Shown here: positions 50,715 to 61,491 of the stretch, piece after piece
Position numbering within the stretch: position 1 is the stretch's first letter
Layout of the letters: the number at the start of each line of letters is the position of its first letter
Assembly: GCA_002104895.1 (NCBI GenBank)
Contig: MCFG01000185.1
Coordinates: forward strand, 67,501-128,991
Source of the DNA: Anaeromyces robustus
Lineage: Eukaryota; Neocallimastigomycota; Neocallimastigomycetes; Neocallimastigales; Neocallimastigaceae
Reading direction: 5' to 3'
Length of the DNA: 61,491 nt
Position numbers and translations under genes: made by a program
Notes under the pieces: model-generated
The model's input: only the letters and a program-made list of their open reading frames with translations
The model's database searches: none
What the model was told of the DNA's origin: nothing

Positions 50715-52543
50715 TATATATTTATAAATATATAATTGTATTTTGTGTATATATAAAATACTAAAATTATTTATTATTAATAATTATTACGTTTTAATAA
50801 AGATCTATCCTTAACTTGTTCATAAAGATTTTGGTATGTTTCAACGTACATTTTTACATTCTAATAAAGCATATTATGATATATGTAAACATGATTTTTT
50901 TTTTTTTTAGACTTGATGGAAGTTTATTTTTATTTAAAATTATTAATTTAATTTACTTACATTCATGTGAATATAAAACAATACATTATGTAAAGAAAAT
51001 ATAGTACATGAATGTAAAAAAAAAAATAAAAGTAATAAAAAAAGAAAAATTTATTACAGATATTAATCAAAAAAATAATATTCAAATAAAAAAAAAAAAA
51101 AAAACGAAGTATTTATACTTCTAGTTTCTCCCATTCAGTAAATGTATGTAAACATGATTATGAATGTTCTTTTTATTATTGTTTTTCTTATGATAAAAAT
51201 GTATTAATGATTTTTATATTCCTTCAGATTTTACTAATCACACACAAAAACTAGAAACTCTTTTACTTTATGCAATAATTATTGCTTTATTTTTTTATTT
51301 GCTTTCGTTTTTGTGTTTGTAGATTAGAATATAAAGATAAACTTAAACATAAACTACAATTTAATAAATTAGAAAATAATACAAGTAATAAATTATAGTT
51401 ATATATTTTAGTTACTTATTTGTAGATGCAATTTTTTTATATTGTTATAAAAATAAAAAAGATTATAATAATATGATATTTAATATTACTAAAAAATAAA
51501 TCATCAATAAATTAAAAATAATGCCTATTAAAACCAAATAAACTTGAAAAATTTGAATAGATTTTAACAAATATTTATATCAAATAAATTAAATAAAATA
51601 CACATCACATAATAAAATCAAATAGTATTAAACAAAATACTTTCAACTAAAAATTTAACAATAGGTGGATTTTATATAAAATCAATAATAAATTTTGGTT
51701 CAAAAAATTATGGATTAATAAAAAATATAAAAAATTGGAAAAATAAAAAAAAAAAAAAAAAAAAAATTCTTGTAAAATACTATCTAATAAATTATCATAT
51801 TATGATAGTAGTCTTTTAAAATTTAATATTTTCAATTATTATATATACATATATTTACAATTAATTTTATTTTTTTTTTTTTTAAATTTTTTGTTTTTGG
51901 TTTTTCCTTATTACATTAAATTAATAATAAAGTATAAAAATAAAAAAATAAAATAAAATAAAATAAAATAAATAGTAAAGTAGAATAAGTTACAAGTACA
52001 TATAAAATAAAATAAAATAAAGAATGATTTTAAATATATTTAAAATAAAAATAACTATCTACAATTAAATAAAAGTTAAAAGAATAAATAACTAAATTTT
52101 AAAACTATTTATATTTATTTTAAATAAATGAATAAATAAATAAATAAATAATATAATTCTATTGTTTTTTAAAAGTCAAAATTAACAATTGTCAAACGTT
52201 TAGAGTATTTTTTTTATTGTGTTTTTTTTTCTTATTAATATAATTTACAAAAATGCTATATGTAAATATAATATATTTAAACAATAATGTTATTTTAATA
52301 TATAAAATTTACATATTTTTTTTTAAATTAGCTCTTTATTTTTTATTTTTTAAAATAATAAATTTATATTATTATTTTATAAATTTTATTTAAATTTTAT
52401 TTATATATGAATGGAAAAATATTAACTTTAATAAACTTTATATAAATTTATATATATATATATATATTTAATAAATTCAAGTATAGTATTATTTTTTTTT
52501 TTTTTTTTTTAAAAAAAATAAAATATAGATAACTATTATTAAC
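50715..52543. other. Gene-poor region with decayed coding fragments
   Basis: Right after the Cys-rich gene, 50815-51003 keeps an open plus-strand frame with fragments such as AYYDICKHD and HSCEYKTIHYV, probably debris of the same family. A clearer fragment is at 51130-51398. From 51400 to 52540 there is only A/T-rich sequence with poly-A/T and TAAAA repeats. Confidence 0.45.
51130..51398 (+). pseudogene. Third, decayed copy of the Cys-rich membrane protein family
   Basis: Readable pieces are SHSVNVCKHDYECSFYYCF, then after a frame change PSDFTNHTQKLETLLLYAII with a membrane segment running to LSFLCL, then, past a stop or an intron acceptor, LEYKDKLKHKLQFNKLENNT and a TAG stop. The order (Cys motif, juxtamembrane segment, membrane helix, basic tail) mirrors the 3' end expected for the gene at 49937. 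No start or signal peptide is present. Confidence 0.45.
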
Positions 52544-52825
52544 TTATTTTATATTTGAAAATTCAATAACTTTTATATTTGAAGTATACAATATTTGTGA
52601 TTCATCAAGAAATGAAAAAGTATCAATAGTATATTCATTTAAAATTTTAAATCCATATTTTTCAAATATTTCTTTGACACGATTACTATTTATACCATTT
52701 TCATATTTATTATTAATATAAGAATTGGCTATATTAATATACATAATATTATCACATTCTGAATGAGCATATCTAAGATAACTTAATAAATAAATTAGAG
52801 ATGATTTATCTACTTTTAACGTTAA
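52544..52825 (-). pseudogene. Orphan terminal exon or gene fragment, family not recognised
   Basis: Minus-strand frame from an AG acceptor at 52826-52827 to the TAA at 52544-52546. It reads LTLKVDKSSLIYLLSYLRYA, HSECDNIMYINIANSYIN and RVKEIFEKYGFKILNEYT, then SFLDESQILYTSNIKVIEFS. Its composition and even residue mix look like a real protein C-terminus of about 93 residues. No matching upstream exon with a start was found between 52826 and 53950, although a stop-free minus-strand stretch exists at 53425-53560. It may be a truncated gene or the last exon of a gene I could not assemble. Confidence 0.4.
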
Positions 52826-53959
52826 CTATATTTATTTTATTATTTTAGTATTATTTTGATATTAAAAATTAAATTTTATTATTAATTTAAAGATTTAAAA
52901 TATAAATATATAAATAAAAAATAAAAATAAAACATATGATAGAATATATTATATATCTAAATGTAGAACGCTATGAATTATTTTTTTTTACTATTTTTTT
53001 TTATAATATTTTTAAAATGATTATATAATTAAAATAAAACGAATATAAATGTTTCATCTTTTTTTTTTTTTATTAATAAAATAAATAATTAGATGTATAT
53101 TAAAGAATACTTAATAATTAAAATATTTATATATATAAAAGCAAAAGATATATATAATTTGAAAGATATATTAAAATACTTTGTGTTTTAATAAAAAATA
53201 AATAAATATATATATATATAAATAAATAAATAAATATTCATAAATAAATAAATATATATATAAATAAATAAATATATATATATATATATTATATATAAAG
53301 TTAAATTAATAATAAAATTGGTGATATTCACTTTGACCTATAATTTTGCAAAAATATAAATAAACAAAATTTATGTAAATTTATGAATAAAAGATAAATA
53401 AAAAACATTATATAAACTTATTTGATAGTAAACATAAAATTTTATTAATATAGATTTTTCCATATCCAATAAAAGAATTCAATTGTGCTTGTAGAATCAA
53501 AAAGTAGAAGATACATTTCTTATACCAACACAAAATTTTATTAATATCTTTTTTATTCAATTTATATAAAATATATTAATAAATAAAGTTATAAAAAAGA
53601 TATAATAAACTTTTTTTTATCACCTTATTTTTTGATTAATAAACATAAATTATATTAATATATTTATTATATCATATTACATTTTTTTTTTTAATAATAA
53701 AATTTTAATATAAATAAATTAAAAAAATTAATTATTCATTTTTTATTTAATATAATATTGAATATTTAATATAATAATGTGAATTTAATAAAAAAGCATA
53801 AAAATTAATATTTTATATAAAAGAAAAAAAGTTATTATTTAAAAGTTGTTTTTTTTTTTTTTTTTATATTTATTTTGAATAACCTTTAATTTAACATAAA
53901 AATAAATATATATAATTATATAATATAAAACAAAAAATATAATAAAAATAATAATAAAA
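52826..53959. other. Intergenic upstream of the dehydrogenase pair
   Basis: A/T-rich with TAAATA repeats (53195-53290). 53425-53560 is slightly richer in GC and stop-free on the minus strand for about 40 codons, too weak to call. It must contain the promoter of the first dehydrogenase gene. Confidence 0.45.
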
Positions 53960-55579
53960 ATGACAATTGTGGAAGTTCCTGATCAAACTGGAAAAGTAGT
54001 TATTATTACAGGATATAGAGGCTTGGTAATATATTAATATATTTTGATATTTCTTTATTAAGTTTTTGCCCTTTTTTTTTTTTTAAATTAAAATAAATGA
54101 ATTACATCTTAAAAAAATAAAAAAAAAAGAAATGAAATGAAATAAGAAATAAAAAGAAATAAATAAATATTACTTATAATAATACTAAATTTTAATTATA
54201 TATTTATTATAATAATATATAATATTTATTATAATTTATAAATTTATAAAATTGAATTAGGCTTATCATAGTGCTTTAGCATTAGCTAAAGCTAATGCAG
54301 AAATTATATTATTGGCAAGAAATGTAGAAAAAGCTAAAGAAAATGCTGAAAAAATTAAAAAAGAATCAAATAACGATAAAATATCAGTTGAATATATGGA
54401 TTTATGTAAATTTGATACAATTCGTTCTTTTGCAAAATCTTATATAGAAAGAAAAAAACCATTACATATTCTTATGAATAATGCAGGAATTATGGCTGTA
54501 AAAGATAGACAAGTTACTGAAGATGGAAATGAACTTCAAGTAAATATATTTATATTTTTTCTATTATATAGATAATTAAAAAAAAAATAAATAAATTAAA
54601 TTTCAAATATATATCAGAAAAAAAAAAAAAAAAGTTAAATATTTAATAATAAATAAATAAATAAATAAATAAATAAATTTTAAGATAAATAAATTCTTAA
54701 ATAAATAACAGCAACAACAATATTAATACTAATACTATTAATATTAATATTGATATTAATAATTATGATAATAACATTTTTTAATTATATTAAAATATAT
54801 TATATTAATATTTTTTTTTTTCATATCAATAATATATAGTTCCAAACCAATTATTTAGGACATTTTCTTTTAACACATCTTCTTTTACCAGTACTCAAAT
54901 CATCTGCTCCAGCAAGAATTGTTTGTTTATCATCAATTGCTCATGTTATGTTACAAGCTTCTATATATAAAAATGATATAAATTTAGAAAAAGGTTATAC
55001 ACCATGGAAAGCTTACTGTCAAAGTAAATTAGCATGTTTATTATTTGCTTATGAAATGAGTAGACGTTTAGTTGGTACAAATATTACTATTAATGCTGTT
55101 CATCCAGGTATTGTAGATACTGGTCTTTGGGTACATTATGCTTCTAATTTCCCATTAAGTAAATCTTTTTATAATATATTTGAAAAACGAGTAATGATTA
55201 CTCCAGAAGAAGGTGCTCAAACTCAAATTTATGTAGCTACTAGTAAAGAATGTGAAACCGAGACAGGTAAAAAAAAGCATAAAAAAAAATTTTTTTTTTT
55301 TGTAATATATAAAAATTAAAATATTAAAATATTATAATAATACACAATATACACAATATTAATTATAATATTATTATTATTATTATTATTTTTAATTCTT
55401 AATTAGGAAAATACTATGCAAATTGTAAAAAGTCTACATCATTTAATTATCTTTCTTATAAAAAATCACTTCATAAAGAATTATATGAAATTAGTTTAAA
55501 AATGACTGGTTTAGAAAAAGGTATTGAACCAGAAGTTAGTCAGAATGAAAAAGTAGAAAAAGTGGAAAATAGTAATTAA
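53960..55579 (+). CDS. Short-chain dehydrogenase/reductase, copy 1 (4 exons)
   Basis: A 314-residue SDR of the retinol dehydrogenase/WW-oxidoreductase-like group (NAD(P)-dependent; substrate unknown). Exons: 53960-54025, 54261-54539, 54840-55266 and 55407-55579. Core motifs are MNNAGIM (NNAG), the Asn in FQTNYLGHFLLTHLLLPVL, CLSS with the catalytic Ser, and YCQSK with Tyr174 and Lys178, followed by VHPGIVDTGLW. The cofactor loop is odd: where the family has TGxxxGIG, this protein reads TGYRGLAY, one residue shorter and with Ala for the last Gly. The intron falls exactly within this loop. The next gene (57163) has the same exon lengths and the same loop, so they are a tandem duplicate pair. 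Confidence 0.92.
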
Positions 55580-55994
55580 TAATACTATTTAACGTTATAG
55601 ATAATTTAATGATTAACGTTTATTTTCACTTAATAAATAAATAAATTAATAAGTAAATAAATAAATAAACTGATTAAATAAATAAATAATATAAATTATT
55701 AATAAATAATATAAATTATTAATAAATAAATAGATAAATAAATAAATAGATAATATAAATAAATAGATAATATAAATAAGTAAATAAATATAAATAAGTA
55801 AATAAATATAAATAAGTAAATAAATAAAAATAAGTAAATAAATATAAATAAGTAAATAAATATAAATAAGTAAATAAATATAAATAGATAAATCAATCAA
55901 TAAATAAATAAATATAAATAAGTAAATAAATATAAATAGATAAATCAATCAATAAATAAATAAATAAATTTATTATAAATGATTATTTTTGAAT

Positions 55995-56031
<37 letters not shown>

Positions 56032-57162
56032 ATTAATTTATTAATTTATTAATTTTTTTCTCTATCACTTTTATTAATATAATAAATAAAAAATAAAAAA
56101 AAATTCCTTTTTTAAAAATCATACCATCTTAATAAGTATTATAAATCATAAAACTAATTAATTGATTAGTTATTACTTAATTAATTTTTTAATTAAATAC
56201 TAAAAAAAAAAAAAAAAAAAAAATTTTTTTTTGTGCTATTAACAATCGTGTCATTTTTTTTTATTTAAACTTTAATCAATAATAAATAAATGCATAAAAG
56301 CTTATATGTTGTTATACATGATACTTGATACTATTAAAACTTTCATATAGCATTTCATTTTGTAAAAGAAAAAAATTCTTTAATAACAATGTAAAAAAAA
56401 AAAAAAAAAAAGAATAGTATTGAATCTCTATTATTTATATATATTATTATTATTATTATTATTTAACCTATTCAATAAATGTTTTATTTATCAAATATCA
56501 AATTAAAGAAATATAAAATATTATTAATTATGAATATCAAATAAAATATTTTTAAAAGGTTTATATTATAAATAAAATTAGATATATACATTTAATAAGA
56601 AATCATAAATCATTTTTCAGAGAGATAAAATAAAAATAAAAAAAAAAATTTTTTTAATAACGTGTTTTTTTTTAAACTTTAAATAAATGAATAAATAATT
56701 AGGAATTAAGAAATAATGCAAATATTAATAAATAAATATTAATAAATAAATATTAATAATAAAAATTTAAATATTAATAATAAAATAGATTTTTATTATC
56801 AATTTCAAAAGTATAATAGATTATTTAATAGTGCATATTTTAATATATTTAATATTATAATTTCTTAAATATGTGTAGATAATTATTCATAAAATACACG
56901 TGATTTACCAAATAATTAATAACCTATATAACCTAAATATATTTAAAAAAAAAAAAAAAAACACTAAATGATCAAAATATTAAAAAATTTTTTTTAAAAT
57001 TAAATTTTAATTAATTTTTTTAATTTCAATTTCATTTTTTATTTTATTTTTTTTTTTTTCTATTAATATTAAATTGATAGAATTTTTTAGAACAAATAAA
57101 TAAATTGTTTTTTTTTTTATTTTCTTTAAATAAATAAATTTAAATAAAATAAAACGAATATA
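55580..57162. other. Spacer between duplicated dehydrogenases
   Basis: Begins with a TAAATAAATA/TAAATATAAATAAG minisatellite at 55630-55970. It then has poly-A/T blocks and the inverted ATTATT/AATAAT runs near 56000-56030. No exon-like frame was found. It includes the promoter of copy 2. Confidence 0.55.
55630..55970. repeat. TAAATAAATATAAATAAG-type minisatellite
   Basis: Imperfect units built from TAAA, TATAAA and TAAG recur across about 340 bp. A 50-bp phrase ending TAAATCAATCAATAAA occurs twice (near 55900 and 55945). Confidence 0.85.
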
Positions 57163-57319
57163 ATGAAAATTGTTGAAGTTCCTGACCAAACCGGTAAAGT
57201 TGCTATTATTACTGGATATAGAGGCTTGGTAATTTTTATATAATAATAATAATAAATAAATAAATAAATAAAAATAAAAATAAAAATATAAATATAAATA
57301 AATAAGTATTTTATTAATG

Positions 57320-57354
<35 letters not shown>

Positions 57355-58304
57355 TATTAAGGCTTATTACAGTGCTAGAGCTTTAGCTAAAGCTAATGCA
57401 GAAATTATATTATTAGCAAGAAATGTAGAAAAAGCTAAAGAAAACGTTGAAATTCTTAAAAAAGAAACTAATAATGAAAAAATTTCAGTGGAATACATGG
57501 ATTTATGTAAATTTGATACAATTCGTGCTTTTGCAAAATCTTATTTAGAAAGTAAAAAACCATTACATATTCTTATGAATAATGCTGGTGTTATGGCTAT
57601 TAAAGATAGACAAGTTACAGATGATGGAAATGAAGTTCAAGTATATATATATATATATATTTATTTATTAAATATAATATCTATATGTGAAAAAATTTAT
57701 ATAAATTTTTTGTTATTTTTTTAAAATTTTATTGAATAATAATCTTTTTTTTTTTTTCTGATATTTTAAATATATAACTTTCTATTAAAAAAAATATATA
57801 TTATTTTTATGTATTATAATACTTTATTTTTTTCTATAATTTATATTTTCAAATACATAAATAAAATATAATAGTTCCAAACTAATTATTTAGGTCATTT
57901 TCTTTTAACTCATCTTCTTTTACCAGTACTTAGAACATCTGCACCATCAAGAATTATTTTATTATCTTCAACTGCTCATATGATGCCTCAAGCATCTATT
58001 TATAAAAATGATTTAAATTTAGAAAAAAGTTATACACCATTTAAAGGTTATTGTCAAAGTAAATTAGCATGTCTTTTATTTGCATATGAATTAAGTAGAC
58101 GTTTAGTTGGTACTAATATTACTGTAAATGCTCTTCATCCTGGAGTAGTGGATACTGGTCTTTGGATACATATTATTGATTATTTCCCATTTGGTAAAAC
58201 ATTATATAAATGGTTTAAAAAATTTTTCTTCATTACAGCTGAAGAAGGTGCTCAAACTCAAATATATGTTGCTACTAGTAAGGAATGTGAAACTGAAACA
58301 GGTA

Positions 58305-58335
<31 letters not shown>

Positions 58336-58665
58336 TTATATAAATAGATATGAATAAAATTCAATTTGTTAAAAAAAAAAAAAAAAAAGAAAAAAAACGT
58401 TTTTATATATATTAATATATTAATTTATAATATTTATTTTTTTATTTATTTATACATTATTTATATATATATATTAAAATATAATTTATTGATTATTTTA
58501 GGTCATTATTATAGTAATTGTAAAAAAGCTATTTCATTTAATTATCTTTCTTATAAAAAACAACTTCATAAGGAATTATATGAAAAAAGTTTAGAAATGG
58601 TTGGACTTGAAAAAGGTGTTGACTATCCAGAAGTATCTCAAACAGAAAATAAAAAAGATAAATAA
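57163..58665 (+). CDS. Short-chain dehydrogenase/reductase, copy 2 (4 exons)
   Basis: A 311-residue paralogue of the gene at 53960. Exons: 57163-57228, 57362-57640, 57875-58301 and 58502-58665; the first three exons have exactly the same lengths (66, 279 and 427 bp) as in copy 1, and intron phases agree. Motifs: MNNAGVM, FQTNYLGHFLLTHLLLPVL, SST in place of SSI near the catalytic Ser, and YCQSK (Tyr174, Lys178). The cofactor loop reads TGYRGLAY as in copy 1. The C-terminal tails diverge most. Introns do not resemble those of copy 1, so the duplication is not very recent. Substrate unknown. Confidence 0.92.
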
Positions 58666-58762
58666 ACTATTTTTAAAGCAAAAAATTGAAAAAAAAAATA
58701 TATATATATATATATATAATAAATTTAAAAAATAATTACAATATTAAATAAATATAACTTAT

Positions 58763-58990
58763 AATAATATATAAAAAAAAATACTCAAAAAAAAAATAAT
58801 AATAATAAAAAACAATTAATATAAAAGCTATTACAGATAAATAATATATAAAATAATAAAATAAAGAAAAGAAAATAATAATATATAAAAAAAATACACA
58901 AAAATAATAATAATAATAAAAAACAATTAATATAAAAGCTATTACAGATAAATAATACATATAATAATAAAAAAAAAAAGAAAAGAAAAT
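58763..58990. repeat. Tandem duplication of about 111 bp
   Basis: Two units share the core ACAATTAATATAAAAGCTAT with its continuation TACAGATAAATAAT (58812 and 58923) and the flanking AAAGAAAAGAAAATAATAAT. The second lies 111 bp after the first. Confidence 0.85.
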
Positions 58991-59741
58991 AATAATAAAT
59001 ATAAATATATATATAACTAAATAAAATAGAATAAAATAAAATAAAACAAAATAAAAAAATAAATTAGAATAGAATAAAATAAAACAAAATAAAAAAATAA
59101 AATAGAATAAAATAAAAATAAAAGTAAAAAAAAAATAATAATAAAATAAAATAAAAAGTAAAAAAAAAAAAAAGTAATAAAAAATAATAAATAAAAATAA
59201 ATAAAACAAAATATAATATAATATAATAAAGCCAATAATAATGTAGTTTTATTAACTATAAAAAATAAATAAATAAAAAATAAATAGATAAAAATAAATA
59301 AATAAAAATCTTAAAAAAAAATATAAAAATAATAATAATAATAATAATAAAAAGGAATGTTGAATCTTTAGTTTATTATAATAAAAAAATATATATAATA
59401 TCTTTAATAATAATAATATATATATATATAAACTAAATAGAAAGAAAATATTGATACAAAAAACTTTTAATTTTTATTATTATCTTTTTTTTTTTTTTTT
59501 TAATTTAATATATATTTTTTTATTTTCAATTTTTATTTTTTATTAAAATATGGGATTAACTAATCTGACATAAAAAATAAAAATCTTTCCAAATTTTTTT
59601 TTTTTTTTTTGTATTAATATTATTGATATAATTTATTTTGTATTAATATTATTGATATAATTTAAAGTTTTTGATTTAAATTTTTATTAAAAAAAAAAAA
59701 AAATATTTTAAATTAATTTTTTTATATTTTAAATTAAAATT

Positions 59742-59800
59742 ATGGTTTTTGAAGTTCCGGACTGACCAAACTGAAATTGTTATATTGTCATTAAATTTAC
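59742..59800 (+). pseudogene. Relic of a third SDR first exon
   Basis: ATGGTTTTTGAAGTTCCGGA followed by CTGACCAAACTGAAATTGTT parallels the start of copy 2 (GAAGTTCCTGACCAAACCGG), with an insertion that creates a stop after EVPD. No later SDR exons follow before 60575, so only the 5' end survives. Confidence 0.55.
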
Positions 59801-59977
59801 TTTCCTATAATCCATTTATAAAATATATGACAAAAAAAAAAAAAAAAGTTTAAAATGAATACGTCTTGGACAGGAGTAATGAAACCATAAATATCTTAAG
59901 ATAATGAATAATAAAAAATATAATTAATTGAAAATATAAATAAATAATTAAATAAAATAAATAATTATTTTATATTA

Positions 59978-60024
<47 letters not shown>

Positions 60025-60285
60025 TAAAAGTTTTATTTATAATCTTTCAAATATTTCTTTCGTTTATACATTAATATATATATACATAACTAATATTATT
60101 AAAAACTATAAAATACTATTCTAATATAAATATATATCCTAAATCAAATTATATTTACTTAATGATATTTTTAAATAATGTTAAATAAACAATATATATA
60201 TATCTAATAATAATTTGAAATAAATTATTTATATTAAAAAAAAAAAAAAATTTTTTTTTAAAACTTATATATATTTTATATTAAT

Positions 60286-60320
<35 letters not shown>

Positions 60321-60575
60321 AATATCAGTTATTATAATATATCTATATGTACAAAGTGATCTTATATTTATTTAATTTATTGATTTATTTATTTATTTAT
60401 TTTTTTTTTTTTTTTTTGATCCTATTTGTAATCAATTTTGATTTTGTTTCCTAAAATATAGTATTTTATTTCTTCTATTTTTTTTTTTATATAAGATTCT
60501 ATTTGATTTTGATTTGTTTTTCAAAAATTTGTTTAATATGTATTTATTATGGAAAGGAATACATTAAATTTATTT

Positions 60576-61491
60576 TTATTTTCTAGTATTTTTTTTGGAA
60601 GTTGTCTTTTTGGTAGTTTTTTTGGTAGTTTTTTTAGTAGTAGTTGTTTTTTTGGTAGTTTTTTTAGTAGTAGTAGTTTTTTTGGTAGTTTTTTTAGTAG
60701 TAGTGGTTTTTTTAGTAGTTTTTTTAGTAGTAGTAGTTTTTTTGGTAGTTTCTTTGGTGGTGGTAGTCTTTTTAGTAGTTTTTTTGGTGGTGGTAGTTTT
60801 TTTGGTAGTTTTTTTAGTAGTAGTGGTTTTTTTGGTAGTTTTTTTGGTAGTGGTAGTCTTTTTAGTAGTAGTAGTCTTTCTAGTAGACTTTTTAGTTGTA
60901 GTGGTTGATTTTTTTGTAGTAGTAGGTTTTTTAGTAGTAGTAGATTTTTTAGTAGTAGTAGATTTTTTAGTAGTAGTGGTTGATTTTTTTGTAGTAGTAG
61001 GTTTTTTAGTAGTGGTAGTTGATTTTTTAGTAGTAGTAGTAGTTGATTTTTTAGTAGTGGTAGTTGATCCCTTACATTTACCGAATTCAGATTGACAACC
61101 AGTACCACAATATTCATCAGTTTCACCACAATAACCATACTTACTACAACAACCATTAGATGGACATATTTTATTACCATTCTTTGGACCACATTTACCA
61201 TTAGTACTTATATTAGTTGGAGTTGATTTTTTAGTAGTAGTAGTTGATTTTTTAGTAGTGGTAGTTGATCCCTTACATTTACCGAATTCAGGTTGACAAC
61301 CAGTACCACAATATTCATCAGTTTCACCACAATAACCATATTTACTACAACATCTATTAGATGGACATATTGTATTACCATTCTTTGGACCACATTTACC
61401 ATTAGTACTTATATTAGTTGGAGTTGGTTTTTTAGTAGTAGTGGTTGTAGTAGTGGTTGGGATAGTTGGTGTGGTTTGTAGGGTAGTAGTG
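60576..61491 (-). CDS. CBM18 chitin-binding protein, C-terminal part (5' cut by window)
   Basis: Minus-strand frame open from the window end to the TAA at 60576-60578, about 305 residues. It carries two chitin-recognition (CBM18, hevein-like) modules, each reading KCGPKNGN, ICPSN, CCSKYGYCGETDEYCGTGCQ and EFGKC; the upstream copy (61280-61405) has R for G before CC, and the downstream one lies at 61075-61200. All eight Cys of each module and the aromatic chitin-contact residues are present. Ser/Thr/Lys/Pro linkers (STTTTKKS, PTPTNIS) separate them, and the C-terminal 150 residues are TTTKK repeats ending TSKKNTRK. It is expected to be secreted and O-glycosylated, binding chitin at the wall; an N-terminal catalytic domain outside the window is possible. 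The overlapping Ser/Phe- or Leu/Lys-rich frames are repeat shadows. Confidence 0.92.
   Translation of the reverse strand, partial: TTTLQTTPTIPTTTTTTTTKKPTPTNISTNGKCGPKNGNTICPSNRCCSKYGYCGETDEYCGTGCQPEFGKCKGSTTTTKKSTTTTKKSTPTNISTNGKCGPKNGNKICPSNGCCSKYGYCGETDEYCGTGCQSEFGKCKGSTTTTKKSTTTTTKKSTTTTKKPTTTKKSTTTTKKSTTTKKSTTTKKPTTTKKSTTTTKKSTRKTTTTKKTTTTKKTTKKTTTTKKTTKKTTTTKKTTKKTTTTKETTKKTTTTKKTTKKTTTTKKTTKKTTTTKKTTKKTTTTKKTTKKTTKKTTSKKNTRK
60600..61060 (-). repeat. TTTKK-coding minisatellite
   Basis: Repeats of ACTACTAAAAAA-type units encode Thr-Thr-(Thr)-Lys-Lys in the tail of the CBM18 protein. Within it a larger unit (KKTTTTKKTT, about 45-60 bp) recurs. All three frames of both strands stay open over much of it, as expected of a short-period repeat. 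Confidence 0.9.

Larger units (their letters stand above)
58666..60575. other. Intergenic downstream of the SDR pair, with repeats and an SDR relic
   Basis: 58763-58990 is a tandem duplication. 59030-59215 is an AAAATAAAAT-type simple repeat. 59628-59655 is repeated after about 30 bp (TTGTATTAATATTATTGATA). 59742-59800 is a relic of a dehydrogenase first exon. 59985-60020 is an ATT run. No complete gene. Confidence 0.55.

Noticed and set aside
50805-50830. TATCCTTAAC phrase like a U12 branch site, 10 bp before an AG
   Set aside because: It lies in decayed sequence with no donor or convincing exon, so a second minor intron cannot be supported.
53425-53560. Minus-strand stop-free stretch of about 40 codons
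   Set aside because: No homology, and no splice sites joining it convincingly to the exon at 52544-52825.
55646-55948. Repetitive Ile/Tyr/Leu minus-strand frames and other direct repeats considered as a CRISPR-like array
   Set aside because: Simple minisatellite without unique spacers; a eukaryotic genome makes CRISPR implausible.
60533-61402. Leu/Lys- and Ser/Phe/Val-rich frames on both strands
   Set aside because: Shadows of the TTTKK repeat and of the CBM18 coding frame; none carries the Cys pattern.
1-61491. Dictyostelid or Plasmodium-like origin, suggested by AT richness and poly-Asn
   Set aside because: CBM18 modules, a chitin deacetylase and fungal-type PPG1, together with flagellar genes, point to a zoosporic fungus.

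Overview
The window looks like nuclear DNA of a zoosporic, chitin-walled fungus, most likely an anaerobic gut fungus (Neocallimastigomycota). Seen directly: extreme AT richness, long homopolymer and ATT/TAAA-type repeats, genes split by many short AT-rich introns, TAA as the usual stop, and exons clearly richer in GC than their surroundings. The gene set includes a CBM18 chitin-binding protein and a NodB chitin deacetylase (fungal cell wall) as well as a Kintoun homologue and an IFT dynein-2 intermediate chain, which only a flagellated lineage needs. The lineage is an inference.

Layout. 1-579: 3' end of a class II fumarase (+). 2413-4012: REV7/MAD2L2 HORMA protein (+, 7 exons). 4802-7054: metallo-beta-lactamase-fold hydrolase (-, 7 exons). 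10968-13467: PPG1-like PP2A-family phosphatase (+, 7 exons). 14831-19003: DNAAF2/Kintoun (+, 9 exons), containing what reads as a minor-spliceosome AT-AC intron. 20072-23286: DYNC2I2/WDR34 (+, 9 exons). 24254-26134: fructosamine-3-kinase family protein (-, 6 exons). 26993-28351: NodB polysaccharide deacetylase with a signal peptide and a C-terminal membrane segment (-, 3 exons). 29553-37741: one giant asparagine-rich protein of about 2,600 residues (-, 4 exons) with nested repeats. 42745-44893: cystathionine gamma-lyase (+, 4 exons) with an unusual upstream exon. 53960-55579 and 57163-58665: tandem short-chain dehydrogenases. 60576-61491: C-terminal part of a CBM18 protein (-, runs off the window).

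The left half is ordinary conserved gene space. From about 37.7 kb to 53.9 kb, apart from the cystathionine lyase gene, the window becomes gene-poor and decayed. It holds fragments of a Cys-rich membrane protein family, a short terminal-inverted-repeat element with a 9-bp target duplication, dispersed short repeats, perfect palindromes and an orphan terminal exon.

Functional links: DNAAF2 and DYNC2I2 are adjacent, co-oriented flagellar dynein genes. The deacetylase and the CBM18 protein are cell-wall genes but are far apart. No operon-like units are expected in a fungus. I found no tRNA, rRNA or CRISPR sequences and no complete autonomous transposon. All exon joins were made by eye from GT-AG sites (one AT-AC), frame and family conservation. 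The best candidate for something under-described is the AT-AC intron at 17165-17436.
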